DNA from: an uncultured Treponema sp.
GTDB lineage: Bacteria; Spirochaetota; Spirochaetia; Treponematales; Treponemataceae
Assembly (NCBI GenBank): GCA_937915735.1
Contig: CALGGS010000084.1
Span: 1-11,920, forward strand
Direction of reading: 5' to 3'
Length of the DNA: 11,920 nt
Shown here: in pieces, positions 1 to 6,801 of the stretch
Position numbering within the stretch: position 1 is the first letter of the stretch
Layout: every line of letters starts with the position of its first letter
Program-made: the position numbers and the translations under genes
Notes under the pieces: model-generated
What the model was told of the DNA's origin: nothing
The model's input: only the letters and a program-made list of their open reading frames with translations
Databases searched by the model: none

Positions 1-1115
1 TGGAACACATCGAGCGTACGGGAATACATTCGGGCGACTCAATCGCAGTATATCCCGCAGACTTCAGTCCTTCCATTGAAGAAAAAATTGTCCGCCAGTC
101 CCGCGCCCTGGCCCTTGCCCTCGGAACAAAAGGCCTTGTAAACATTCAGTACCTGATTTGGAAAGACGACCGAGGAAACGAAGACCTTTATATTATTGAG
201 GCAAACCCTCGTTCAAGCCGGACCGTGCCGTATTTAAGCAAGGTTTCAGGAGTGCCAATGATAGATCTGGCAACCCGAGCAATGCTGGGAGAGCGTGTCC
301 GCGATATGGGCTTTGGAACTGACCTCTACCTCCGTCCGCCTTATTATGCAGTAAAGGTGCCCGTGTTCAGCTTTGAAAAACTCATGGATGTTGACCCCCA
401 CTTAGGCCCTGAAATGAAGTCCACCGGCGAAGTTCTGGGAATTGCCGCCACGAGGGAAGAAGCGATTTTTAAGGGAATGAGTGCCGCCGGCTGGAAGATG
501 ATTCGGCCAAAGAAAAGTGAGGGGGAAAGCCTTCCCCCTGGGTTCAGCCAGCAAGCTGTCTTCACCACACCCCCTTCTCCTAGGGGCGAAGCCCCTAAAA
601 CCCCAGAAAATAAACAAACGGATTTGTTCGCGTCTAACGACGCTCACGAAAAAGAGCGATGTCCGTTAGGACAGAGCAAATCCGTTTGTTCTGAATCTTG
701 CGGAGTGTTATTCTCCGTGCGGAAGTCTGACTTGCCGGAGCTTCCTCCTCTTGCGCGTAAGTTCTACGACCTGGGCTTCAAACTCTACGCCACAAGCGGA
801 AACGCAAGCACAATCGAGCGAAGCGGAATCCCTGTCACAACAGTTGCTAAAGTTCACGAAAATTACAGCGACAATGTAATGACTCTTTTGGAGAGCGGAA
901 AAATTGCTTATGTGGTTTCTACCAGCGCAAAGGGGCGCGACCCGGTCGCAGAAAGCGTAAAGCTCCGTCGCCTTGCAGTAGAGCACGATATTGACTGCCT
1001 TACGGCAATGGACACGGCAAATGCTCTTGCTGACAGCTTAGCCTCGCCCTACACTCTGGAGAATGTGTGCCTAGTGGATATAAACAGCCCTGATTTCGAC
1101 ACTCAGGCAAAATAA
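1..1115 (+). CDS. carB: Carbamoyl-phosphate synthase large subunit, C-terminal part (5' end outside the window)
   Basis: This is the large subunit of carbamoyl-phosphate synthase, a cytoplasmic enzyme making carbamoyl phosphate from glutamine-derived ammonia, bicarbonate and 2 ATP for pyrimidine and arginine synthesis. The reading frame is open from base 1 and the first whole codon is at 3. EHIERTGIHSGDS aligns with E. coli CarB from about residue 780. The second ATP-grasp site keeps the equivalents of H788, Q829 (NIQ), E841 and N843 (IEANPR). The MGS allosteric domain follows from about base 712 (VLFSVRKSD, then KVHE and STSAKGR) and reaches the normal C-terminus. Between the two lie about 60 residues absent from E. 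coli CarB, coded by roughly 516-705 and rich in palindromes. The frame stays open through the insert, so the gene looks functional. The stop is TAA at 1113-1115. The family call is firm; the effect of the insert is unknown. Confidence 0.96.
   Translation, partial: EHIERTGIHSGDSIAVYPADFSPSIEEKIVRQSRALALALGTKGLVNIQYLIWKDDRGNEDLYIIEANPRSSRTVPYLSKVSGVPMIDLATRAMLGERVRDMGFGTDLYLRPPYYAVKVPVFSFEKLMDVDPHLGPEMKSTGEVLGIAATREEAIFKGMSAAGWKMIRPKKSEGESLPPGFSQQAVFTTPPSPRGEAPKTPENKQTDLFASNDAHEKERCPLGQSKSVCSESCGVLFSVRKSDLPELPPLARKFYDLGFKLYATSGNASTIERSGIPVTTVAKVHENYSDNVMTLLESGKIAYVVSTSAKGRDPVAESVKLRRLAVEHDIDCLTAMDTANALADSLASPYTLENVCLVDINSPDFDTQAK
516..705. repeat. Palindromic in-frame insert within carB
   Basis: This stretch codes the residues missing from canonical CarB at the ATP-grasp/MGS junction. 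It holds three inverted repeats. The first is AGGGGGAA 520-527 with TTCCCCCT 532-539. The second is TAGGGGC 581-587 with GCCCCTA 591-597. The third is a 14-bp perfect repeat, 613-626 with 677-690, which extends to 17 positions if one G-T pair is allowed. The third encloses an inner imperfect palindrome (CGCTC 641-645 with GAGCG 654-658). The peptide is low in recognisable order and rich in P, S, Q, E and K. The pattern resembles palindromic elements that insert in frame into genes, such as the Rickettsia palindromic elements, but no family membership can be shown from one window. The ends are approximate. Confidence 0.7.
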
Positions 1116-1130
1116 GATATTCCTGGAGTA

Positions 1131-1157
1131 TTGACAAATATAACAATGTTATATAAA
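1131..1157 (+). promoter_or_regulatory. Promoter of the LolA-like/porin/ZIP operon
   Basis: A perfect -35 TTGACA lies at 1131-1136. The -10 is ambiguous: TATAAA at 1152-1157 (15-bp spacer) or TAAACT at 1154-1159 (17-bp spacer). Either places transcription start at about 1164-1166, inside the left arm of the hairpin described next. Confidence 0.6.
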
Positions 1158-1192
1158 CTCCTTTTTGTTAGCATTTACTAACAAAAAGGAGT
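1157..1192 (+). promoter_or_regulatory. Perfect 15-bp inverted repeat over the start of transcription and the SD
   Basis: The left arm at 1157-1171 and the right arm at 1178-1192 are exact reverse complements around a 6-base loop. The right arm contains AAGGAG (1186-1191), the SD of the gene starting at 1199. On a transcript reading through from carB the whole stem forms and buries the SD. On a transcript starting at about 1164 only the inner part can pair, leaving GGAG free. As DNA it could also be an operator. There is no T-tract after it, so it is unlikely to be a terminator. Confidence 0.75.
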
Positions 1193-1198
1193 CATCAA

Positions 1199-1999
1199 AT
1201 GAAAAAATTTGTTTTATTGTCTTTTATCCTTCAACTATCAATTTTCGGCGTACAGCTTGCAAACGCACAAGTTCTTTCCGGCTACGACATAATGAAAAAA
1301 AGCGACGAGGTTCCAGAAGCAAAAACCGCTTCCTTTACGGCAACTATGACCTTAACCGACAAAAAAGGGCAAACAAGGGTGCGCGAAGTCATTGAAAAAA
1401 CTAAGGATTACGGAGACACAAAAAAATCCGTAATCGTTTTCGTAACACCGAAAGATGTTTCTGGTGTCGGCTATCTTATGTTTGACTACGAAGAAGCTGC
1501 CGACGGAAGCAAAAAGGACACAGACAGCTGGCTTTATATGCCCGCAATGAAAAAGGTTCGCCGAATTTCTGGCTCTGATTCTTCAGGCGATTTTATGGGA
1601 ACTGATTTCACTTATGAAGACATGGGAGACAGAGGTCTTAATAAAGACGATTTTACTCTTTTAGGCGAAGAGGCTGTGGACGGAAATCCTTGCTACAAGG
1701 TCGAGGCTTCCTCAAAGGACAAGAAAGACAAAAATCCCCGCAGAGTCTTCTGGATTTCAAAAGAAAATTTTATGCTTTATAAGGGCGAATATTACGACCG
1801 TCAGAACAATCTGCAGCGAAAGCTTACCTGCTCCGACATAAAAGAGATTGACGGCTTCTGGACGACAGGTAAAATGTTTATGGAAAATGTACAAAAAAAT
1901 CACACTACCCTAATCGAAATGAAGGATGTCAAATACGGTGTCGATGTGGACGACTCGCTTTTAACGGTCGCATCCCTCGAAAAAGGCCGAGTCAGATAA
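1199..1999 (+). CDS. Exported LolA-like (outer membrane lipoprotein-sorting type) protein
   Basis: The protein has 266 residues with a signal peptide (KK, a hydrophobic core, cleavage near ANA|Q at residue 23), so it should be periplasmic. The mature part has the pattern of the LolA_like family often annotated 'outer membrane lipoprotein-sorting protein'. Visible features are an early YDIMKKSDE helix, a beta-rich repeat with TMTLTDKKGQ, then DSWLYMPAMKKVRRI, SGDFMGTDFTYEDM, and a CYKVEA / RRVFWISKE half. Such proteins bind hydrophobic ligands in a LolA/LolB-like half-barrel and are commonly coded beside RND/MMPL exporters. No RND gene is in this window; a beta-barrel gene follows 15 bp downstream. 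The start ATG has GGAG 7 bases upstream, inside the hairpin. The family call is fairly secure; cargo and partner are unknown. It is not the housekeeping LolA. Confidence 0.82.
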   Translation: MKKFVLLSFILQLSIFGVQLANAQVLSGYDIMKKSDEVPEAKTASFTATMTLTDKKGQTRVREVIEKTKDYGDTKKSVIVFVTPKDVSGVGYLMFDYEEAADGSKKDTDSWLYMPAMKKVRRISGSDSSGDFMGTDFTYEDMGDRGLNKDDFTLLGEEAVDGNPCYKVEASSKDKKDKNPRRVFWISKENFMLYKGEYYDRQNNLQRKLTCSDIKEIDGFWTTGKMFMENVQKNHTTLIEMKDVKYGVDVDDSLLTVASLEKGRVR

Positions 2000-2015
2000 A
2001 AAGAGTCAGATAAAA
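1989..2015 (+). repeat. Tandem duplication of about 13-14 bp at the gene junction
   Basis: GAGTCAGATAAAA occurs at 1989-2001 and again at 2003-2015, a 14-bp period. The first copy contains the stop codon of the LolA-like gene (TAA 1997-1999). The second runs into the ATG of the next gene at 2015. Confidence 0.85.
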
Positions 2016-3241
2016 TGAAAAAATCCTGCTTTCACTGTTTTTTCTTTATACTTCTCTTTTCAATTTTTGACACTAATCTTTCTGCTCAGGAGGTAAAATT
2101 CTCTGGTGAAGCAGGAACTGCATGGGCCAGTGCCCTTCGCCCCTCAAGGCAGGGAGATTTTATTCTGGGGGACTCTTATCTGAACGGAAAAATCGACGCT
2201 TTTTATGAAAATTCCTCAGCCTTTGCAGAAGGCAGAGTGGGATTTGACGAAGTTTCAGACGAAATCTATTTTGAACTGAAAGAAGCATATCTCGACTATT
2301 CAAGTGATTTCTGGGGCTTAAGAATCGGGCGGCAAAAAGTTTCATGGGGAAAAGCGGACGGAATCGACATTTCAAATGTTCTGTGCCCGAAAGACTACTC
2401 ATCTGTACGCTCCATTTTTAATGATGAAAAGCTTGCAATTGACACAGTCCGCCTCACTTTAAGCAAGGCTTCCCTTTCCCTTGACACATATTTCATTCCG
2501 TTTTTCATAAAAAGTCCGCTTTTAGAAGAGTATTCATCCCAAATCTCTGATTTTCGTGAGCCAGAAAAAAATATAAAAAATTCCGAATATGCGCTAAAAT
2601 TTTCCGGTTATTTTTCTCACCTGGATCTTTCCATCTACGGATTTTATGGTTTTGAAGACAGTCCTTTTTTGTCTTATAAGCCAAAAATTGAGGGCGAAAT
2701 AATCACAGGATATGAGATTTCTGCCGAATACGAACGTTTTTTAATGCTCGCTCTTGATGCGGCAATTCCGCTTGGCCAGACGGTGCTTCGCCTTGAGACG
2801 GCATTTTTCCCGAAACGACATTTTCAGTCTAAGGCCGAAAAAATTCTTTCTGGAAGTAAAATCTCGGAAAAACACGACAATCTTCTTTCGCTAATCGGAC
2901 TTGACTGGATGCCAAACAGCTGGACTTTTACCACCCAATATTTTTGTGACGCTCTATCAGGGGATTCAAAAAATCTTGAGCGAGAAAAAAATTACACGCA
3001 CGGCACAAGTTTAAGCATTTCAAAATCGCTTTTTTCAGAAACCCTTGAACTTTCTGCTTCATGCCTCCTTAATTTTACAGATTTTGACAGTGCTATAGAG
3101 CTTTCCGCCGAATATTCTCTCACAGACAGTATTTTCCTTGAGGCTGGCGGATATATTTTTAATGAAGGAAAAGAAAAAGGAACTTACGGACTATACAAGG
3201 ATTACACTTCCTTTTATATTAAGGCGAGATATGTTTTTTAA
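2015..3241 (+). CDS. Outer-membrane beta-barrel protein, porin-like (DUF1302-like)
   Basis: The protein has 408 residues with a signal peptide (MKK, an aromatic-rich hydrophobic core, cleavage near LSA|Q at residue 24). The mature part is made of alternating short amphipathic strands with many aromatic residues. It ends in an aromatic (KARYVF), as outer-membrane barrels recognised by BamA usually do. Around residues 103-127, RIGRQKVSWGKADG followed by a P-x-D segment resembles the conserved motif of DUF1302-type barrels. I infer a porin or ligand channel; the substrate is not visible. The gene is 15 bp after the LolA-like gene and 12 bp before the ZIP gene, so the three look co-transcribed. 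The SD is weak (AAGAG about 9 bases before the ATG). LolA-like/DUF1302-like pairs are usually seen with RND exporters, making the ZIP neighbour unusual. Confidence 0.78.
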   Translation: MKKSCFHCFFFILLFSIFDTNLSAQEVKFSGEAGTAWASALRPSRQGDFILGDSYLNGKIDAFYENSSAFAEGRVGFDEVSDEIYFELKEAYLDYSSDFWGLRIGRQKVSWGKADGIDISNVLCPKDYSSVRSIFNDEKLAIDTVRLTLSKASLSLDTYFIPFFIKSPLLEEYSSQISDFREPEKNIKNSEYALKFSGYFSHLDLSIYGFYGFEDSPFLSYKPKIEGEIITGYEISAEYERFLMLALDAAIPLGQTVLRLETAFFPKRHFQSKAEKILSGSKISEKHDNLLSLIGLDWMPNSWTFTTQYFCDALSGDSKNLEREKNYTHGTSLSISKSLFSETLELSASCLLNFTDFDSAIELSAEYSLTDSIFLEAGGYIFNEGKEKGTYGLYKDYTSFYIKARYVF

Positions 3242-3253
3242 AACAGGAAAAGA

Positions 3254-4042
3254 ATGAATACAACGATTTTAGGACTTTTGATTCCTTTTTTAGGAACGAC
3301 ACTTGGCTCTGCAAGCGTTTTCTTTATGAAGCGAGCTATAAGCGATTCTGTTCAGCGCGCTTTATTGGGCTTTGCGGCGGGGGTTATGATTGCGGCAAGC
3401 GTATGGTCACTTATAATTCCCTCAATGGATATGAGTGAATCTCTCGGTCGTTTTGCATTTTTGCCCGCTTTGGCAGGATTTTCACTTGGAGTCGCTTTTT
3501 TGTTCTTTCTCGACAAAATTACGCCACACCTTCACGCAGTGGCACAAATTCCTGAAGGCCCCGCCTCATCAATAAAAAAAATCAGCAGGACGATGATGCT
3601 CATTTTCGCTGTCACGCTTCACAATATTCCTGAAGGAATGGCAGTGGGCGTCGTTTTTGCAAGCTTTTTATCCGGCGGAACAGAAATCACTCAGGCTGGA
3701 GCACTTGCCCTTTCGCTTGGAATTGCGATTCAGAATTTCCCTGAGGGAGCGATAATCTCAATGCCGCTCAGAACGGAAGGAAACTCAAAGCTAAAGGCCT
3801 TCGTTTACGGAACCCTTTCCGGGGCTGTAGAGCCAGTGGCAGCAATAGTCACGATTTTGCTCACATCGCTCGTACTGCCCTTTCTTCCCTACCTTCTTTC
3901 ATTTGCGGCGGGTGCCATGGTCTATGTCGTAATCGAGGAATTGATTCCAGAAGCCACCCGTGAGGAAAAGACAGACATTTGTACAATAGGCTTTGCAATC
4001 GGCTTTGCCCTGATGATGTGCCTTGATGTCGCCCTAGGATAA
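3254..4042 (+). CDS. ZIP family divalent metal transporter
   Basis: This 262-residue inner-membrane protein of the ZIP family (ZupT/GufA type) moves Zn2+, Fe2+, Mn2+ or related cations toward the cytoplasm. The signatures are H123-N-I-P-E-G128 in the central metal-binding helix and Q160-N-F-P-E-G165 in the next one, the family's paired binuclear metal-site motifs. About eight hydrophobic segments are visible. A loop with HLHAVAQ lies near residues 90-97, and EELIPEA lies near the C-terminus. The length is typical. The start ATG is preceded by AGGA (3245-3248) with a short spacer, 12 bp after the beta-barrel gene, so it is probably the last gene of that operon. The family call is firm; metal preference cannot be read from sequence. 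A P1B-like ATPase operon starts about 100 bp downstream on the same strand. Confidence 0.93.
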   Translation: MNTTILGLLIPFLGTTLGSASVFFMKRAISDSVQRALLGFAAGVMIAASVWSLIIPSMDMSESLGRFAFLPALAGFSLGVAFLFFLDKITPHLHAVAQIPEGPASSIKKISRTMMLIFAVTLHNIPEGMAVGVVFASFLSGGTEITQAGALALSLGIAIQNFPEGAIISMPLRTEGNSKLKAFVYGTLSGAVEPVAAIVTILLTSLVLPFLPYLLSFAAGAMVYVVIEELIPEATREEKTDICTIGFAIGFALMMCLDVALG

Positions 4043-4093
4043 GCGAAGCAGAAAAAATGTTTTTCACAGATAAAATTTTTGCATTTGCTAGAA

Positions 4094-4122
4094 TTGACGA
4101 ATTTCTTTTTGAGCATTATTAT
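4094..4122 (+). promoter_or_regulatory. Promoter of the P-type ATPase operon
   Basis: TTGACG at 4094-4099 and TATTAT at 4117-4122 are separated by exactly 17 bp. The predicted transcription start is near 4129, followed by the SD TAAGGAG (4138-4144) and ATG at 4151. The rest of the 4043-4150 gap is AT-rich; I see no convincing terminator for the upstream operon there. Confidence 0.72.
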
Positions 4123-4150
4123 CTATAAAAATTAAAATAAGGAGCGTATT

Positions 4151-4381
4151 ATGGCATTTGGAAATAACAAATGGGTTGCTTTTGGTGTTGGCGTTGCAGC
4201 AGGCGTTGCAGCAGTCGCTTTGATTAAAAATCCGGCTTTCAAAAAGGCTTGTGCCGCTGTCGTTGGAAAGGGCTTGCAGCTTAAAGACGATGCCTGTGCA
4301 TTTGCAGAAAGTGTAAAAGAAGACGCACAGGATATCGTAGCAGAAGCAAAATACAACAACGAAAAGAAAAAGGACGCATAA
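4151..4381 (+). CDS. Small single-helix membrane protein, DUF6110-like
   Basis: This is a 76-residue protein. Residues 8-25 form one glycine/alanine-rich hydrophobic helix with repeated small residues spaced as in GxxxG packing motifs (FGVGVAAGVAAVALI). After a basic KNPAFKKA segment comes a charged amphipathic helix (residues 43-76) ending in KKK. From memory it resembles DUF6110 proteins, small proteins of unknown function coded beside HMA_2-type P-type ATPases; I could not check this by search. The SD TAAGGAG is strong with a 6-base spacer, and its promoter is directly upstream. Its stop is 6 bases before the ATPase start, so it is first in that operon. A plausible role is a membrane partner or small subunit of the pump; this is inference only. 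Confidence 0.82.
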   Translation: MAFGNNKWVAFGVGVAAGVAAVALIKNPAFKKACAAVVGKGLQLKDDACAFAESVKEDAQDIVAEAKYNNEKKKDA

Positions 4382-4387
4382 AACACC

Positions 4388-6478
4388 TTGACAATCAGAA
4401 TTCATCACAGCCTTCCTGGAAGACTTCGTGTTCATTATGATTTGCACGAAATCTCTCCACGGCAGGCGATTCTCGCACAAACACTAATCGCCGTTCAAGA
4501 CGGGATAACTGACATTTCCGTCAACACAAAGTTTGGCTCATATCTCATTTTTTTTGATTCAGAAAAAATCACTCAGGCCCAAATCGAAAATCTTTTCAAA
4601 GCATTAAACGAAAAATATCTCGAAGATGAAAGCTTGCTTGAGCAAGTCTCGCAAATTCCTGAGACCGAAAGCATAATGAGCATTTTCATCTCGACTCTCA
4701 TAAATCATTTCGCAAAAAAATTGCTGCCTCTTCCCCTCAGAAGATTTTTGCTTTTTACAAACATCGTTCCACGAGTCACAGAAGCGCTGGGAATCTGTTT
4801 CAGCGAAGGAAAAATTTTCTCAACTCAAATGCTCGATGCGACAGCCCTTACCGTCGCTTCCCTTACCGGAAACACGAGCACGGCAAGTTCTATTTCAATG
4901 CTTTTGAGTCTTGGAGAAGCAATCGAGGATGTCACGAAGCGCTCATCTTACGGAAATCTTGCCCACACGCTCTTAATTTCAAACGACCCGGTCCATATTC
5001 TTGAAAATGGCGAGGAAAAAACAATTCCAGCCGAAGCCCTCAAAAAAGGTGATGTGGTAATCGTTCGCGAAGGAAGCCTTATTCCTTGTGACGGCTCCGT
5101 CGAGCGTGGCGAAGGAATGGTTAATCAGGCAAGCATCACAGGCGAAAGTCTTCCTGTAGAAAAAAAGAGCGGAAGCGGAGTCTTTGCAGGAACAATTCTT
5201 GTCGAAGGCGAGCTTATAATCAGGACACGCTCAGCAGGTCAGGACACAAAAGTCCAGAACATCATAAAGATGATAGACAATTCTCAGAACTTAAAGGCAG
5301 CCGTTCAGCGCCGCTCAGAAAATCTGGCTGAAAAAATCGTCCCGCTAAATTTCGCCCTTGCGGGACTTACATGGCTTTTCACACGGAATGTCACAAAAAC
5401 GATGTCCACTCTTATGGTCGATTACTCTTGCGCAATGAAACTCGCGGCTCCAATCGCAGTTCTTTCGGCAATGCAGGAAGCGGCAACTCTCGGAATCAGC
5501 GTAAAGGGCGGAAAATATCTTGAGGCTGTCGCCGAAGCAAAAACAATCATTTTCGACAAAACAGGAACCTTAACATACGCAAATCCTACAGTCGAAAAAA
5601 TTTATGCCCTAAAAGATTTTACAGAAGATTTTGTCTTGCAAACGGCGGCCTGTCTAGAAGAGCATTTTCCTCATCCCCTCGGTCGTGCGGTCGTCGCTTT
5701 GGCAGAAGAAAAGGGCTTATTGCACCCTGAAAATCACACGAAAGTCGAATACATCGTCTCTCACGGAATCGCCTCAACAATCGCTTTCAAAAAGGTTCGG
5801 ATTGGAAGCGCTCACTTTATTTTTGATGACGAAAAAATTCCCCGCCCAAAAGAGGTTGACGAGATTCAAAAGGAGTCGGCAAAAACAGGCCAGTCACTTC
5901 TATATCTTTCTTACGACGGATTTCTGGCAGGAGTTCTTGCAATAGGAGACCCTGTCAGGCCAGAAGCAGGCGAAGTCATTCAGAATCTCAAAAAGACAGG
6001 AATCACCCGCACTGTAATGATTACGGGCGACACCGAGGGAGCGGCTTCAAAAATCGCAAAAACAGCGGGGCTGGACGCATATTACTCGCAGGCCCTTCCG
6101 GAAGACAAGGTTTTCCTCATCGAAAAAGAAAAGTCTCTCGGAAACAAAGTGATTATGCTCGGTGACGGAATCAACGACGCGCCGGCCCTGAGTGCCGCTG
6201 ATGTGGGAATCGCAATCGAAGGAAGTTCTTCTATCGCAAGCGACACGGCAGACATAGTTCTTTCAAACGGCGGACTAAAAAACGTGGCGGCAAGCCGAAT
6301 TTTGGGTCAAGGCCTTCTTCAAAAAATCAATAGGAACAACGCTTTTATTATCGAAGTAAACTCAGCGCTTTTGATTTTAGGCGTTCTCGGTCTCATAACG
6401 CCACAGCTTGCCGCAATTCTTCACAACTCAGTCACAGTCGGAATCAGCGTCAAGGCAATGGAAAAGGTAATAAAATGA
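4388..6478 (+). CDS. P1B-like (heavy-metal type) P-type ATPase with N-terminal HMA_2-like domain
   Basis: The protein has 696 residues. Residues 1-70 form an HMA_2-like domain: HHSLPGRLRV replaces the CxxC loop of normal metal-binding HMA domains. The P-type core follows: TGES 251-254 (actuator), DKTGTLT from D390 (phosphorylated Asp), H429-P430 (the HP motif of P1B ATPases), and GDGINDAPA from 592. The helix before the phosphorylation site reads D345-Y-S-C-A-M with P355 further on, in place of CPC, SPC or TPC, so the cation cannot be assigned; manganese- or iron-type export is one guess. Membrane segments before the actuator are poorly hydrophobic. The start is TTG, because a stop codon lies just upstream in frame and no in-frame ATG exists before about residue 96, after the HMA_2 domain. 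Its SD (AAAGGA, ending 4373) is rather distant. It overlaps the next gene by 4 bp. Confidence 0.93.
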   Translation: MTIRIHHSLPGRLRVHYDLHEISPRQAILAQTLIAVQDGITDISVNTKFGSYLIFFDSEKITQAQIENLFKALNEKYLEDESLLEQVSQIPETESIMSIFISTLINHFAKKLLPLPLRRFLLFTNIVPRVTEALGICFSEGKIFSTQMLDATALTVASLTGNTSTASSISMLLSLGEAIEDVTKRSSYGNLAHTLLISNDPVHILENGEEKTIPAEALKKGDVVIVREGSLIPCDGSVERGEGMVNQASITGESLPVEKKSGSGVFAGTILVEGELIIRTRSAGQDTKVQNIIKMIDNSQNLKAAVQRRSENLAEKIVPLNFALAGLTWLFTRNVTKTMSTLMVDYSCAMKLAAPIAVLSAMQEAATLGISVKGGKYLEAVAEAKTIIFDKTGTLTYANPTVEKIYALKDFTEDFVLQTAACLEEHFPHPLGRAVVALAEEKGLLHPENHTKVEYIVSHGIASTIAFKKVRIGSAHFIFDDEKIPRPKEVDEIQKESAKTGQSLLYLSYDGFLAGVLAIGDPVRPEAGEVIQNLKKTGITRTVMITGDTEGAASKIAKTAGLDAYYSQALPEDKVFLIEKEKSLGNKVIMLGDGINDAPALSAADVGIAIEGSSSIASDTADIVLSNGGLKNVAASRILGQGLLQKINRNNAFIIEVNSALLILGVLGLITPQLAAILHNSVTVGISVKAMEKVIK

Positions 6479-6771
6479 TAACAAGTTTTTTTCCAGGTCG
6501 CGTTCGGCTTCGCGCTCCGGTTTTTAAGGATGCAGAATTAGTCTCAAAAGCCCGCTCAATTCTTTTAAAATCGGAGGCGGTCAAAAATATTGAGCATAAT
6601 CCCGTAACGGGAAGCGTTCTGATTGAATATAATGTGGCGAAGGTTCCGATGCAAAAACTGATTCCAATGCAGGCTTTTTTTGAAAAGCTCGCGCTCGAGG
6701 CTCAGAATTACGACGGAACAAACAGGCAGAAAATTTCAGATATGCTTGACGAGCTCGAAGGTATTTTTTAG
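6475..6771 (+). CDS. Stand-alone HMA_2-like domain protein
   Basis: This is a 98-residue protein translationally coupled to the ATPase (ATGA overlap at 6475-6478), with its own SD AAAAGG at 6462-6467. Its beginning, FFPGRVRLRAP, matches the SLPGRLRVHY of the ATPase N-terminus. The later VTGSVLIEYN strand mirrors KFGSYLIFFD of that domain, so the two appear to be paralogous HMA_2-like folds. It has no cysteine at all and lacks the His before PGR found in the ATPase copy, so it is unlikely to be a CxxC-type metallochaperone. Residues 70-98 form an extra charged helical tail. It may be a regulatory or accessory subunit of the pump; no function is proven. A strong terminator follows directly. Confidence 0.85.
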   Translation: MITSFFPGRVRLRAPVFKDAELVSKARSILLKSEAVKNIEHNPVTGSVLIEYNVAKVPMQKLIPMQAFFEKLALEAQNYDGTNRQKISDMLDELEGIF

Positions 6772-6773
6772 GG

Positions 6774-6801
6774 AAAAAGGGGCGGCTGTCCGCCCCTTTT
6801 T
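6774..6801. terminator. Bidirectional rho-independent terminator
   Basis: GGGGCGG (6779-6785) pairs with CCGCCCC (6790-6796) around a CTGT loop. It is flanked by an A5 tract on the left (6774-6778) and a T7 tract on the right (6797-6803). It ends the ATPase operon on the plus strand and the aminopeptidase gene on the minus strand, whose stop codon begins at 6804. Confidence 0.93.

Noticed and set aside
516..705. The carB insert as a sequencing error, frameshift or split gene
   Set aside because: The same frame runs unbroken from the ATP-grasp domain through the insert into an intact MGS domain.
402..986. Minus-strand frames inside carB
   Set aside because: The plus-strand CarB frame is certain; the antisense translations show no domain or start signal.
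1157..1192. The 15-bp inverted repeat as the carB terminator
   Set aside because: No T-tract follows, and the right arm is the SD of the next gene, so a regulatory or operator role fits better.
4043..4093. A/T-rich stretches after the ZIP gene as a terminator
   Set aside because: Only imperfect A/T pairing is possible, with no GC-rich stem.
4388..4393. Perfect TTGACA at the ATPase start as a -35 box for an internal promoter
   Set aside because: The bases about 17 bp downstream (4411-4416) do not resemble a -10; the TTG is better explained as the start codon.
4088..4480. A 130-codon minus-strand frame over the DUF6110-like gene and its promoter
   Set aside because: It is antisense to a gene with a strong promoter, SD and operon context; its Cys/Phe-rich translation looks like a shadow.
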